Source: Conexibacter sp. CPCC 205762
GTDB lineage: Bacteria > Actinomycetota > Thermoleophilia > Solirubrobacterales > Solirubrobacteraceae
Assembly (NCBI RefSeq): GCF_030646155.1
Contig: NZ_JAUTDN010000039.1
Location: forward strand, 1-62,556
Length of the DNA stretch: 62,556 bases
Reading direction: 5' to 3'
Shown here one piece after another: positions 18,446-27,458 of this stretch; position 1 is the stretch's first letter, and every line of letters begins with the position of its first letter. The notes under the pieces were generated by a model. That model saw nothing but the letters and a program-made list of their open reading frames with translations, had not been told where the DNA came from and searched no databases. The position numbers and the translations under genes were made by a program.

Positions 18446-20362
18446 GTGAAGAAGCAAGTGCTTGTCAGCGTCGACCGCGGAGAGACCCGCGTCGCGCTGC
18501 TCGAGGCGACGGGAGACGTCGCCGCCCCGACGAGACCGGCGAGATCGGGTCGCCGGCGCCGCAAGCCGGCCAACCCCGCCGCCGGCTACCGCGTCGCCGA
18601 GCTGTACCTCGAGCGCCGCGGCGCTCGCTCGATCGTCGGCAACATCTACAAGGGCAAGGTCGACAACGTCCTGGCCGGCCTCGAGGCCGCCTTCGTCGAC
18701 ATCGGCCTGGAGAAGAACGGCTTCCTGCACGTCGACGAGATCGTGCTGCCGGGCGTCGAGGTCGCCAAGCGCGGCCGCGGCGGCGGCAGAGACGGCCAGA
18801 AGATCCACGAGCTGCTGAGACCGGGGCAGGAAGTCGTCGTCCAGGTCGTCAAGGACCCGCTCAAGACGAAGGGCGCGCGGCTCTCGATGGAGCTGACGAT
18901 CCCGGGCCGCTACATGGTCTACACGCCGCAGGGCGAGGGCGTCGGCGTCTCCAGGCGCCTGCCCGACAAGGAGCGCGACCGGCTCCGCAAGGAGGCCGCG
19001 AGACTCGACCTGCAGGGCGGCGGCGCGATCATCCGCACGGCCGCCTACGGCGCCAGACGCGAGGACTTCGAGCGGGAGATGCAGTACCTCTTCAAGCTCA
19101 ACGAGGTGCTCGGCAAGCGCGTCGAGGAGACGCAGGCGCCCGACCTCGTCTTCCAGGAGGCCGACCTCTCGATCCGCGTCGTGCGCGACGTCTTCTCCGA
19201 CCACTTCGAGCGCGCCGTCGTCGACGACCCGAAGCAGTACCAGCGGCTCGTCTCGTTCTTCACGCGCACCGCGCCGGAGCTGGTCGACCGCGTCGAGCTG
19301 TGGGAGGAGCCGGCGCCGCTGTTCGACCGCTACGGCGTCGAGAGAGAGATCCAGGGGACGCTCACCAGACGCGTCGACCTGCCCAGCGGCGGCTACCTGA
19401 TCGTCGACTACGCCGAGGCGCTGACGGTCATCGACGTCAACACCGGCTCGTTCATCGGCCGCGGCAGAGGCGCGCGGCTGGAGGACACGATCACGAGAAC
19501 GAACCTGGAGGCGGCCGAGGAGGCCGTGCGCCAGCTGCGTCTGCGCGACATCGGCGGCATCATCGTCATCGACTTCATCGACATGGCCCGTGCGCGTAAC
19601 CGCGACGCCGTGCTGAAGACGCTGCGCAAGGCGCTCGACGAGGACCGCACGAAGACGTTCGTCGTCGAGATCTCGCCGCTCGGCCTGGTCGAGATGACGC
19701 GCCAGAACGTCACCGAGGGCGTGCGCGAGATCATGACCCGCCACTGCCCGACGTGCGGCGGCGAGGGCGTGATCCGCTCCGAGGAGACGATCGCGATCGA
19801 CTTCGAGCGCAGACTGCGCGACCTCGCCAAGGAGCACGAGTCCGAGGCGCTGCTGCTGCAGATCAACCCGCGCGTCGGCGCGATCTTCACCGGCAACGGC
19901 GCCCGCATCCTCCGCTCGCTGGAGGAGGAGACCGGCAAGTGGTTCCACTTCGAGGGCTCCGAGGGCCTTCCGCTGGACCACTTCGCGATCACCTACGAGG
20001 GCTCGCGCGACGACGTCGCCGAGCGCGCGCTGCCGTTCCGCGAGGGTGACGAGGTGCTCGTCTCGATCGTCGAGCCGCACATGTACAACGTCGACGACGC
20101 GGTCGCGAAGATCGACGGCTACATCGTCTCGGTCACCGGCGGCGGCCGTCATGTCGGCGAGAAGCGGCTGGTGCGGATCGACGAGGTCGGCCGCACGGCG
20201 GCGACCGCGACGCTCGTCGACGGCGGCCCGTCCGCCACGGCGGACAAGGAAGACGGCGGCGAATCGGCAGATGGCGTAGACTCATCTGCTCGGCGCCGCG
20301 GCCGCAGAGGCGGACGGCGCCGTTCCCGTGCAACGGCGGACTCTTCCGCTGCGACCGAGTGA
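18446..20362 (+). CDS. rng: ribonuclease E/G family endoribonuclease
   Basis: A 638-aa RNase E/G-type protein that cleaves single-stranded RNA in mRNA decay and rRNA processing. An S1 domain is at about residues 50-155 (NIYKGKVDNVLAGLEAAFVDIG). The RNase H-like/DNase I-like core follows, with EALTVIDVNTGSF and GGIIVIDFIDM as the metal-site motifs. The Zn-link is CPTCGGEG. A TRAM-like segment near residues 530-590 and a basic C-terminal tail (RRRGRRGGRRRSR) end the protein. GTG 18446 is the likely start. It lies just upstream of rplU, as in many actinobacteria. Confidence 0.93.
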   Translation: MKKQVLVSVDRGETRVALLEATGDVAAPTRPARSGRRRRKPANPAAGYRVAELYLERRGARSIVGNIYKGKVDNVLAGLEAAFVDIGLEKNGFLHVDEIVLPGVEVAKRGRGGGRDGQKIHELLRPGQEVVVQVVKDPLKTKGARLSMELTIPGRYMVYTPQGEGVGVSRRLPDKERDRLRKEAARLDLQGGGAIIRTAAYGARREDFEREMQYLFKLNEVLGKRVEETQAPDLVFQEADLSIRVVRDVFSDHFERAVVDDPKQYQRLVSFFTRTAPELVDRVELWEEPAPLFDRYGVEREIQGTLTRRVDLPSGGYLIVDYAEALTVIDVNTGSFIGRGRGARLEDTITRTNLEAAEEAVRQLRLRDIGGIIVIDFIDMARARNRDAVLKTLRKALDEDRTKTFVVEISPLGLVEMTRQNVTEGVREIMTRHCPTCGGEGVIRSEETIAIDFERRLRDLAKEHESEALLLQINPRVGAIFTGNGARILRSLEEETGKWFHFEGSEGLPLDHFAITYEGSRDDVAERALPFREGDEVLVSIVEPHMYNVDDAVAKIDGYIVSVTGGGRHVGEKRLVRIDEVGRTAATATLVDGGPSATADKEDGGESADGVDSSARRRGRRGGRRRSRATADSSAATE

Positions 20363-20373
20363 CCAGAGAATCC

Positions 20374-20709
20374 ATGTACGCGATCGTGAAGACCGGCGGT
20401 AAGCAGTACCGCGTCGAAGAGGGCCAGTACCTCCTCGTCGAGCGCCTCGCCGCCGACGAGGGCGCCACGGTGCCGCTCCAGCCGCTGCTCTACCGCGGTG
20501 ACGACGAGATCCTCGACGGCGACGACCTCTCGAAGGTCTCGGTCGAGGCGAAGATCGTCGCCCACGAGCGCGGACCGAAGCTCCGGGTTGTCAAGTTCAA
20601 GCCCAAGCGCGGCTACAAGCGCCGCAACGGCCATCGTCAGGATCTGACCAGAATCGAGATCACGACGATCAAGGCCGGCGCCGCCGCCAGAAAGACGGAG
20701 GCTGCGTAA
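20374..20709 (+). CDS. rplU: 50S ribosomal protein L21
   Basis: A 111-aa ribosomal protein. It begins MYAIVKTGGKQYRV, the invariant L21 N-terminus, and has the KPKRGYKRRNGHRQ RNA-contact segment near the end. ATG 20374 is chosen for that N-terminus; a GTG at 20359 gives an unnatural extension. Its TAA shares a base with the rpmA ATG. Confidence 0.97.
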   Translation: MYAIVKTGGKQYRVEEGQYLLVERLAADEGATVPLQPLLYRGDDEILDGDDLSKVSVEAKIVAHERGPKLRVVKFKPKRGYKRRNGHRQDLTRIEITTIKAGAAARKTEAA

Positions 20710-20984
20710 TGGCGCATAAGAAGGGCCTCGGCTCCTCCCGCAACGGCCGTGACTCGAACGCCAAGCGCCTCGGCGTGAAGGTGTTCGCCGGCGAGACCGT
20801 GTACGGCGGCGAGATCATCGTTCGCCAGCGCGGCACGAGATTCAAGCCGGGCGAAGGCACCGGCATCGGCAAGGACGACACGATCTTCGCGAAGGCGGCC
20901 GGCAAGGTCGACTTCAGAGAAGGCCGTCGCGGCCGCGTGATCTCGATCCTGCCGGTCGAGGTCGCCGCCTCTCCCACGGAGTAG
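20709..20984 (+). CDS. rpmA: 50S ribosomal protein L27
   Basis: A 91-aa ribosomal protein near the peptidyl-transferase centre. It begins MAHKKGLGSSRNGRDSNAKR and contains VRQRGTRFKPGEGTGIGKDDTIFAK, both diagnostic. There is no cleavable N-terminal extension of the Firmicutes type. It is coupled to rplU by TAATG overlap and followed by a strong terminator. Confidence 0.98.
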   Translation: MAHKKGLGSSRNGRDSNAKRLGVKVFAGETVYGGEIIVRQRGTRFKPGEGTGIGKDDTIFAKAAGKVDFREGRRGRVISILPVEVAASPTE

Positions 20985-21007
20985 CGACCCCGCCACATCA
21001 GCTTTGC

Positions 21008-21035
21008 GAAGGGCCCGGCTTGCGCCGGGCCCTTC
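21008..21035 (+). terminator. intrinsic-type terminator after rpmA
   Basis: A perfect 12-bp stem (gaagggcccggc with gccgggcccttc) and a TTGC tetraloop lie 24 bases after the rpmA stop, followed by a weak T-rich stretch (gtcgttg). It closes the long housekeeping operon and separates it from the convergent SDR gene. Confidence 0.85.
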
Positions 21036-21073
21036 GTCGTTGCGGGGCGCGGCGCTCGCCGGCGCGCGGGCCC

Positions 21074-21766
21074 TCAGCGCTCCTGCTCGGTCGGGCGGAT
21101 CAGGATCTCGTTGACGTCGATGTGCGGCGCGCGCGAGACGGCCCACATCACCGCCTCGGCGACGTCGTCGTCGGTCAGCGGCGCGGCGCCCGGGGCGCTC
21201 GTGTCCCAGAACGGCGTCTCGACGGCGCCGGGGGAGAGCAGCGTGGTGCGCACGCCGCTGCCGTCGAGGTCCTGCCGGACCGCCTCCGACATCGCCGTCA
21301 CCGCCCACTTCGTCGCCGAGTAGAGCGAGCCGGGCATCGCCTTGCGGCCGGCGACCGAGCCGGTCAGCAGCAGGTGGCCTCTGCTCTGCTTCAGCGCCGG
21401 CAGCGCGGCGCGGATCGTGTAGGCGGCGCCGAGCACGTTCGTCAGCACCATCGCTCTCCACTGCTCCGGATCGCCTTCGAGGAAGCCGCGCGGCGCGCCG
21501 AAGCCGGCGTTGGCGAAGACGACGTCGAGCTGGCCGAAGGCGTCGAGCGCGCGCGCGACGAGCGCCTGCTGCTGCTCCCACTCGGTCACGTCGGCCGGGA
21601 CGGCGAGCGCGCGCTCGGGGCCGCCCAGCTCCGCGGCGAGCTGCTCCAGCGGCCCCTGCGAGCGGGCCGCCAGCACGAGCCGGTAGCCGGCTCTGGCGGC
21701 GTGGCGCGCGGTCGCGGCGCCGATGCCGGTCGAGGCGCCGGTGATCAGGAAGACGGGATCGGGCAT
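21074..21766 (-). CDS. short-chain dehydrogenase/reductase
   Basis: A 230-aa classical SDR that should oxidise or reduce an unknown alcohol/ketone with NAD(P). The dinucleotide motif TGASTGIG is at the N-terminus, FANAG follows, and the catalytic Ser and YxxxK are in LTGSVAG and YSATK. GGAGG five bases before ATG 21766 fixes the start. It is convergent with rpmA and divergent from the Fur-family gene. Confidence 0.92.
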   Translation of the reverse strand: MPDPVFLITGASTGIGAATARHAARAGYRLVLAARSQGPLEQLAAELGGPERALAVPADVTEWEQQQALVARALDAFGQLDVVFANAGFGAPRGFLEGDPEQWRAMVLTNVLGAAYTIRAALPALKQSRGHLLLTGSVAGRKAMPGSLYSATKWAVTAMSEAVRQDLDGSGVRTTLLSPGAVETPFWDTSAPGAAPLTDDDVAEAVMWAVSRAPHIDVNEILIRPTEQER

Positions 21767-21912
21767 GGATGCCTCCAAGGTCGGATGCCGTCGATGCTCC
21801 CCGATCGAGGCGGCGCGCGCTCGGCTCGCCCGCCGTCGACGGCGGTCGGACGGGTGACCGGTCGATCTGGACTCAGTCTGGAGTTGGGCTCGGTCGGGTA
21901 GCGGAAAGCGGC

Positions 21913-22374
21913 ATGGACGTCGACGTCGCCGAGCAACGCCTTCGCAGCGCCGGCCTGCGCGTGACGGCATCGCGCGCCGCCGTGCTCGGCGTGCTGGCCG
22001 CCTCCGCGGACCACCCGCGCGTCGACCAGCTGATCGAGCGTGTCCGTGCGCGCGGGGTGAGCATGTCGAAGCAGGCCGCCTACGACGTCTGCGAAGCACT
22101 GCGCACGGCGGGCCTCGCGCAGCGGATCGCGCTGCCCGGCGCACCCGCCCGCTGGGAGGCGCGCACCGGCGACAACCATCACCACCTCGTCTGCCGCGTC
22201 TGCGGCGAGACCCACGACGTCGACTGCGCGACCGGCCGCGCGCCCTGTCTCGACCCGGCGACCGCCCCGCCCGGCTTCCGCCTCGACGAGGTCGAGGTGA
22301 CGTACTGGGGCGTCTGCTCCGGCTGCCGCGCGACCGACCATCCCCCACGAGAGGACACGACCGATGAGCGATGA
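21913..22374 (+). CDS. Fur-family transcriptional regulator, catalase-linked
   Basis: A 153-aa ferric-uptake-regulator-like repressor. The winged helix spans about residues 5-80 (RLRSAGLRVTASRAAVLGVL). The metal region has HHHLVCRVCG and the second CxxC in GVCSGC, a structural zinc site. Its 3' end overlaps the catalase start by 11 bases, so it probably senses metal or peroxide and represses its own operon, as FurA does for katG in mycobacteria. A short inverted repeat (ACTC, 6 bases, GAGT) about 35 bases upstream is a weak operator candidate. The exact sensor type (Fur or PerR) cannot be told. Confidence 0.87.
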   Translation: MDVDVAEQRLRSAGLRVTASRAAVLGVLAASADHPRVDQLIERVRARGVSMSKQAAYDVCEALRTAGLAQRIALPGAPARWEARTGDNHHHLVCRVCGETHDVDCATGRAPCLDPATAPPGFRLDEVEVTYWGVCSGCRATDHPPREDTTDER

Positions 22375-24022
22375 CCGCAGAGTGCTGACCACCCGCCAGG
22401 GGCATCCGGTCGCCGACAACCAGAACCTGCGCTCGATCGGCGCGCGCGGGCCGGCAACGCTGGAGAACTACCAGTTCCTGGAGAAGATGGCCCACTTCGA
22501 CCGCGAGCGGGTGCCGGAGCGCGTCGTCCACGCGCGCGGCGCGACCGCATTCGGCGTCTTCGAGGCCTACGGCACGGTCGGCGACGAGCCGATCGCCGCG
22601 CACACCCGCGCGAAGCTGTTCCAGCAGCAGGGCAAGCGGACCGAGGTCGCGGTGCGCTTCTCGACCGTCGCCGGCGGCCGCGATTCGTCGGAGGCGGTGC
22701 GCGATCCGCGCGGGTTCGCCGTCAAGTTCTACACGGAGGACGGCAACTGGGACCTCGTCGGCAACGACCTCGCCGTCTTCTTCATCCGCGACGCGATCAA
22801 GTTCCCCGACTTCATCCACTCGCAGAAGCCCGATCCCGTCACCTTCGAGCGGCAGGTCGCCAACCGCGTCTTCGACTTCTGGTCGCAGTCGCCCGAGGCG
22901 CTGCACATGGTCACGCTCGTGTTCGGACCGCGCGGGATCCCGGCCTCCTACCGTCACATGCAGGGCTTCGGCGTAAACACCTACAAGTGGGTGAACGCGG
23001 CCGGCGAGACGAAGCTCGTCAAGTACCACTGGCTGCCGAGACAGCCGGTCCAGTCGTGGACCGAGGATGACGCCGCCGTGGCGCAGGCGAGAGAGCTGGG
23101 CGTCCACACGAGAGACCTCTACGACGCGATCGCGCGCGGCGACCATCCGCAGTGGGAGCTGAACGTGCAGCTGATGGAGGACCGCGACCATCCCGAGCTC
23201 GACTGGGACCCGCTCGACGACACGAAGACCTGGCCGGAGCAGGACTTCCCGCTGCTCCCGGTCGGCCTGATGACGCTCGACCGCGCGCCCGAGAACTTCT
23301 TCGTCGAGAGCGAGCAGATCGCCTTCGGCACGGGCGTCCTCGTCGACGGGCTCGACTTCTCCGACGACAAGATGCTGGTCGGCCGCACCTTCTCCTACTC
23401 GGACACGCAGCGCCACCGCGTCGGCCCCAACTACCTGCAGCTGCCGGTCAACCAGCCCAGACACGCGGCGCACGGCGTCAACACCAACCAGCGCGACGCG
23501 CCGATGGCGTACGGCGTCGACGGCTACGGCGCCGATCCGTCGATCAACTACGAGCCGTCGCTGCGAGCGGGTCTGCGCGAGGCCGACGAGCCGGCGCAGC
23601 AGACGCAGGGGCCGGTGATCGAAGGGCAGCTGACGCGGGCGCGGATCGAGCGCACGAACGACTACCAGCAGCCGGGCGAGCGCTACCTGCTCTCCGAGCA
23701 GTGGGAGAAGGACGACCTCGTCGCCAACCTCGTCGCGAAGCTCGAGGAGTGCGACCGCGCGATCCAGGAGCGGATGGTGTGGCACTTCCTGCTGTGCGAG
23801 GACGAGCTCGGTGCGCGCGTCGGCGACGCGCTCGGCATCTCGGCCGACGACGTCAGGCACCTCCGTCCCGTCCCGACCCAGGGCTGGGGCCCGGTCGAGC
23901 AGGCACGGCTCGACAACCTCGGCAGAAACGGCCCGCGCGACGTCAGCCGCCTGGTGATGACCCATTGCGTGCCGAACGAGCGCATCGCGCTCGCCGACGC
24001 CGAGCAGCCGGCAGAGGTCTAG
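22364..24022 (+). CDS. katA: monofunctional heme catalase
   Basis: A 552-aa catalase that dismutates hydrogen peroxide. The distal His is in RVVHARGA, the distal Asn region is in VGNDLAVFFIRDAIKFPDF, and the proximal heme-ligand Tyr is in RTFSYSDTQRHRVG. The length is between the small and large subunit clades, with a C-terminal segment ending in HCVPNERIALADAEQ. It overlaps the Fur-type regulator and is probably controlled by it. Confidence 0.95.
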   Translation: MSDDRRVLTTRQGHPVADNQNLRSIGARGPATLENYQFLEKMAHFDRERVPERVVHARGATAFGVFEAYGTVGDEPIAAHTRAKLFQQQGKRTEVAVRFSTVAGGRDSSEAVRDPRGFAVKFYTEDGNWDLVGNDLAVFFIRDAIKFPDFIHSQKPDPVTFERQVANRVFDFWSQSPEALHMVTLVFGPRGIPASYRHMQGFGVNTYKWVNAAGETKLVKYHWLPRQPVQSWTEDDAAVAQARELGVHTRDLYDAIARGDHPQWELNVQLMEDRDHPELDWDPLDDTKTWPEQDFPLLPVGLMTLDRAPENFFVESEQIAFGTGVLVDGLDFSDDKMLVGRTFSYSDTQRHRVGPNYLQLPVNQPRHAAHGVNTNQRDAPMAYGVDGYGADPSINYEPSLRAGLREADEPAQQTQGPVIEGQLTRARIERTNDYQQPGERYLLSEQWEKDDLVANLVAKLEECDRAIQERMVWHFLLCEDELGARVGDALGISADDVRHLRPVPTQGWGPVEQARLDNLGRNGPRDVSRLVMTHCVPNERIALADAEQPAEV

Positions 24023-24113
24023 CAGCGACGCCCCGCGAGCTCCCACGCGCGTCGCGCAGCTCAGCGCGACGCCGTGGAACTCGCCCTGCGCAGCGCTGTG
24101 CCAGGATTGAGGG

Positions 24114-25397
24114 GTGCTTTCCGATCGCGCGAGAATCCACGTCCAGGCCGGCCGCGGCGGGGACGGCTGCATGTCCTTCCGGCGCGAGGCCGGGGTGCCG
24201 ATGGGCGGCCCCGACGGCGGCGACGGCGGCCGCGGCGGAGACGTGATCCTGCTCTGCGACGACTCATTGCGCGACCTCCAGTTCTTCCGCCGCACCGCCC
24301 ACTTCAAGGCCCGCAAGGGCGGTCACGGCCAGGGCAGACTGCGCCACGGCGCCGACGGCGACGACCTCGTCGTGAGAGTCCCGCCCGGCACCGTCGTCGA
24401 GCTGGAGGACGGCACCCGCCACGACCTCGTCGTCCCCGGCCAGCGGGCGATCGTCGCCAAGGGCGGCTCCGGCGCGCGCGGCAACAAGCACTTCGCGACG
24501 CCGACGCGGCAGGCGCCGCGGTTCGCCGAGAAGGCCCCCGCCGGCACCGAGGGCTGGGTCGAGCTGCACCTCAAGCTGCTCGCCGACGTCGGCCTCGTCG
24601 GCCTCCCGAACGCCGGCAAGTCGTCGCTGCTGAGCACGATCACGGCCGCGCGGCCGAAGATCGCCGGCTACCCGTTCACGACGCTCTCGCCGGTGCTCGG
24701 CACGATCCAGGCCGACGACCGCCAGCTCGTGATCGCCGACATCCCGGGGCTGATCGAGGGCGCCAGCGACGGCGCCGGCCTCGGCCACGACTTCCTCGCG
24801 CACGTCGAGCGCACGCGCCTGCTCGTGCACGTGCTCGACCTCGCGCCGCTGGACGGCTCCGATCCGTTCGAGAACCACGCGACGATCGAGCAGGAGCTGA
24901 AGGCGCACGACGCGCGGCTGGCGGCGCTGCCGCGGATCCTCGCGCTGTCGAAGTCCGACCTCGTCACGCCCGACGACGCCGAGGCGGCCGAGGAGCTGTG
25001 GCGCGAGCAGCTCGGGCCCGACGTGCCGATCATCCGCACCTCCAGCGCCACCCGCGACGGGCTCGAGGAGCTGCGCAAGGCGCTGCTGGCGCACGTGCCG
25101 ATCACGCCGCCGGCCGAGGTCGCCGTCGTCGACGACCTCGCCGAGCACCGCGTCTTCAGACCGGCGAGACCGCGCGGCTTCACGGTCGAGGAGCTGGAGG
25201 AGGGCGTCTTCAAGGTGATCGGCGAGGGCGTCGACCGGCTCGTCGCCAGATACGACGTCGAGAACGAGGACGCGATGGCCTACCTGGAGATGCGGCTGCG
25301 CTCGATCGGCGTGATCAGAGCGCTGGAGGAGGCCGGCTTCATCGCCGGCGACGACGTCCACATCGGCGGGATCATCTTCGAGCTGGACCCGTCGTGA
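24114..25397 (+). CDS. obg: GTPase Obg/CgtA
   Basis: An essential 427-aa ribosome-associated GTPase. The N-terminal Gly-rich Obg fold (QAGRGGDGCMSFRREAGVPMGGPDGGDGG) is followed by the G domain with G1 GLPNAGKSS, G2 PFTTLSP, G3 DIPGLIEGA and G4 SKSD. A C-terminal OCT domain (GFTVEELEEGVFKVIGEGVDRL, IGGIIFEL) is present. GTG 24114 is the start. obg normally follows rplU-rpmA; here three genes (SDR, Fur, catalase) intervene. The arginase-like gene overlaps its stop (GTGA). Confidence 0.96.
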   Translation: MLSDRARIHVQAGRGGDGCMSFRREAGVPMGGPDGGDGGRGGDVILLCDDSLRDLQFFRRTAHFKARKGGHGQGRLRHGADGDDLVVRVPPGTVVELEDGTRHDLVVPGQRAIVAKGGSGARGNKHFATPTRQAPRFAEKAPAGTEGWVELHLKLLADVGLVGLPNAGKSSLLSTITAARPKIAGYPFTTLSPVLGTIQADDRQLVIADIPGLIEGASDGAGLGHDFLAHVERTRLLVHVLDLAPLDGSDPFENHATIEQELKAHDARLAALPRILALSKSDLVTPDDAEAAEELWREQLGPDVPIIRTSSATRDGLEELRKALLAHVPITPPAEVAVVDDLAEHRVFRPARPRGFTVEELEEGVFKVIGEGVDRLVARYDVENEDAMAYLEMRLRSIGVIRALEEAGFIAGDDVHIGGIIFELDPS

Positions 25398-26320
25398 GCT
25401 GGACGCTGATCGGCGCGCCGCTCGACTCGGCGGCCGCGGGCGAGGGGGAGGAGCTGGCGCCGGCCGCCCTGCGCGCGGCCGGGATCGCCGCCGCCGTCGG
25501 CGCGACGAGCGACCGCGGCGACGTGACCCCGCTGCTGCGCCCGCCCGTCCGCGACCCCAGAACCGGCGTGATCGCCTACGCGGCGGTTCTCAAGGCCAAC
25601 GAGGCCGTCCGTCACGCGGTCGCGGCCGTGCTGCGCGAGGGGCGCCGCCCGCTCGTGCTCGGCGGCGACTGCAGCTTCCTGCCCGGCGCGCTCGCCGGCG
25701 CCCGCGTCGCCGGCCTCGAACCGGGGCTGTGGATGGTCGACGGCCATCCCGACGCGATGGACGGCGACAGCTCGCCGACCGGCGAGGCGGCCGACATGGA
25801 CTTCGCGATCTGCTGCGGCCGCGGCCCGGCGGCGCTGGTCGAGCTGGCCGCGCCGCTGCCGGCGCCGCTGCTGCCGCCGGCGCGCGCGGTCGTGCTCGGC
25901 CTGCGGCCGCGGGGGATGGACCCCGGCAACGACGAGGACCTCGCCTTGATGGACGAGACGGTCTGGTGGCGCGACGCGCCGGCGATCGTCGCCGCCGGCC
26001 CGCGCGCCGTCGGCGCCGAGGCGGCGGCGCGGCTGGAGGCGCCGCCCGCGCACGCCGACCAGCGCGCCGACGACGGCGTCCGCGCGGCCGCCTGGCTGCA
26101 CCTCGACCTCGACGTGCTCGACGAGCGCGAGCTGCCGGCCGTCAGCTACCCGCAGCCGCAGGGGCTCAGCTGGGGCGAGCTGGAGCAGCTGCTGGAGCCG
26201 CTGACGGCCTCGCCGGCGCTGATCGGCCTGTCGGCCAGCGACCTGCGCGCCGACCTCGACCCGGACGGCGCCCACGCCCGCCGCGTCGTGGAGCTGCTCG
26301 GGCGGCTGCTGGCCGAATAA
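25394..26320 (+). CDS. arginase/agmatinase family protein with altered metal motif
   Basis: A 308-aa ureohydrolase-fold protein. Motif 1 reads LVLGGDCSF (Cys93 where classical arginases have the Mn-ligand His of GGDHS). Motif 2 is DGHPDAMD (residues 116-123), keeping the D-H-D ligands. Motif 3 is HLDLDVLDERELP, keeping D-x-D-x-x-D but with Glu for the usual Pro. So at least one Mn-A ligand is replaced, and the substrate may not be arginine. It is translationally coupled to obg and 15 bases upstream of proB, which could suggest a link to arginine-to-proline metabolism, but that is only positional. Confidence 0.82.
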   Translation: MSWTLIGAPLDSAAAGEGEELAPAALRAAGIAAAVGATSDRGDVTPLLRPPVRDPRTGVIAYAAVLKANEAVRHAVAAVLREGRRPLVLGGDCSFLPGALAGARVAGLEPGLWMVDGHPDAMDGDSSPTGEAADMDFAICCGRGPAALVELAAPLPAPLLPPARAVVLGLRPRGMDPGNDEDLALMDETVWWRDAPAIVAAGPRAVGAEAAARLEAPPAHADQRADDGVRAAAWLHLDLDVLDERELPAVSYPQPQGLSWGELEQLLEPLTASPALIGLSASDLRADLDPDGAHARRVVELLGRLLAE

Positions 26321-26335
26321 GCTCCCGGGTCGCTC

Positions 26336-27427
26336 ATGGGCACCGTCGTCATCAAGCTCGGCTCCAGCATCGTCTGCGACGACGCGGGCCATCCGCGCCG
26401 CGAGGTGCTGGAGGAGGTCTGCGAGCAGGCCGCGACGCTGCACGGCGCCGGCGCCGACGTCGTGATCGTCACCAGCGGCGCGATCGCCCGCGGGATGGGC
26501 GTGATGGGCCTCGGGATGCGCCCGCGCGCGATCGACGAGCTGCAGGCCGCCAGCGCCGTCGGCCAGGGCCAGCTCTACCGCGTCTACGACGAGCTGCTGA
26601 CGGGCAAGGGCGTGCCGACCGCGCAGGTGCTGCTGACCTTCTTCGACATCAGCGCCCGCACCCACTACCTCAACGCCCGTCAGACGCTGCAGCGGCTGCT
26701 CGACTGGCGCGTCGTGCCGGTCATCAACGAGAACGACACGACGACGACCGACGAGATCTCCTTCGGCGACAACGACTTCCTCGCCGCCCAGGTCGCGATC
26801 CTGCTCGGCGCCGAGCTGCTCGTGCTGCTGACCTCGACCGACGGCCTCTTCACCGCCGATCCGCGGCTCGACCCGAGCGCGAGAATCGTGCCGCTGGTCG
26901 AGGACTTCGAGCAGCTGCGCACGCTCGACATCCGCCAGACGACCTCGACGCTCGGCTCCGGCGGGATGCGCTCGAAGGTCGTCGCGGCCGAGATGGCGAC
27001 CGCCGCCGGCATCCCCGCCGTCGTCGCCAACGGCCGCACGCCCGGCGTGATCGCCGCCGCCGCGGCCGGCGAGGCGATCGGCACGCGCTTCCCGGCGCGC
27101 GAGGCGTCGTACTCCAGCTTCAAGCTGTGGCTCAAGTACGCGAAGCCGTCGCACGGCGAGCTGGAGGTCGACGCCGGCGCGGCGCGGGCGCTGCGCGAGG
27201 GCGGCACGTCGCTGCTGCCGGTCGGGATCGTCGGCGTCAGCGGCAGGTTCGACGTCGGCGACGCGGTGCTCGTGCTGCACGACGGCGAGCAGGTCGGCAA
27301 GGGGATCGTCAACCTCGCCGCCAGAGAGCTGAGACGGGTCGCGGGGATGAAGTCGGCGCAGGCGCGCGAGCTGCTGCCGCGCGCCTCCGAAGAGGCGATC
27401 CACCGCGACTACTTCGTGTTGGACTAG
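26336..27427 (+). CDS. proB: glutamate 5-kinase
   Basis: The first enzyme of proline synthesis, 363 aa, phosphorylating glutamate. The amino-acid kinase domain shows VVIKLGSSIV, VTSGAIARG, NENDTTTTDEISFGDND and LGSGGMRSKVVAA. The C-terminal PUA domain begins near residue 275 (GELEVDAGAARALREGG). The usual partner proA is not adjacent but lies 5.3 kb downstream, separated by three unrelated genes. Confidence 0.96.
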   Translation: MGTVVIKLGSSIVCDDAGHPRREVLEEVCEQAATLHGAGADVVIVTSGAIARGMGVMGLGMRPRAIDELQAASAVGQGQLYRVYDELLTGKGVPTAQVLLTFFDISARTHYLNARQTLQRLLDWRVVPVINENDTTTTDEISFGDNDFLAAQVAILLGAELLVLLTSTDGLFTADPRLDPSARIVPLVEDFEQLRTLDIRQTTSTLGSGGMRSKVVAAEMATAAGIPAVVANGRTPGVIAAAAAGEAIGTRFPAREASYSSFKLWLKYAKPSHGELEVDAGAARALREGGTSLLPVGIVGVSGRFDVGDAVLVLHDGEQVGKGIVNLAARELRRVAGMKSAQARELLPRASEEAIHRDYFVLD

Positions 27428-27458
27428 GCGGCCGGACGCGGAGCGGTGGCGTGCCGCG

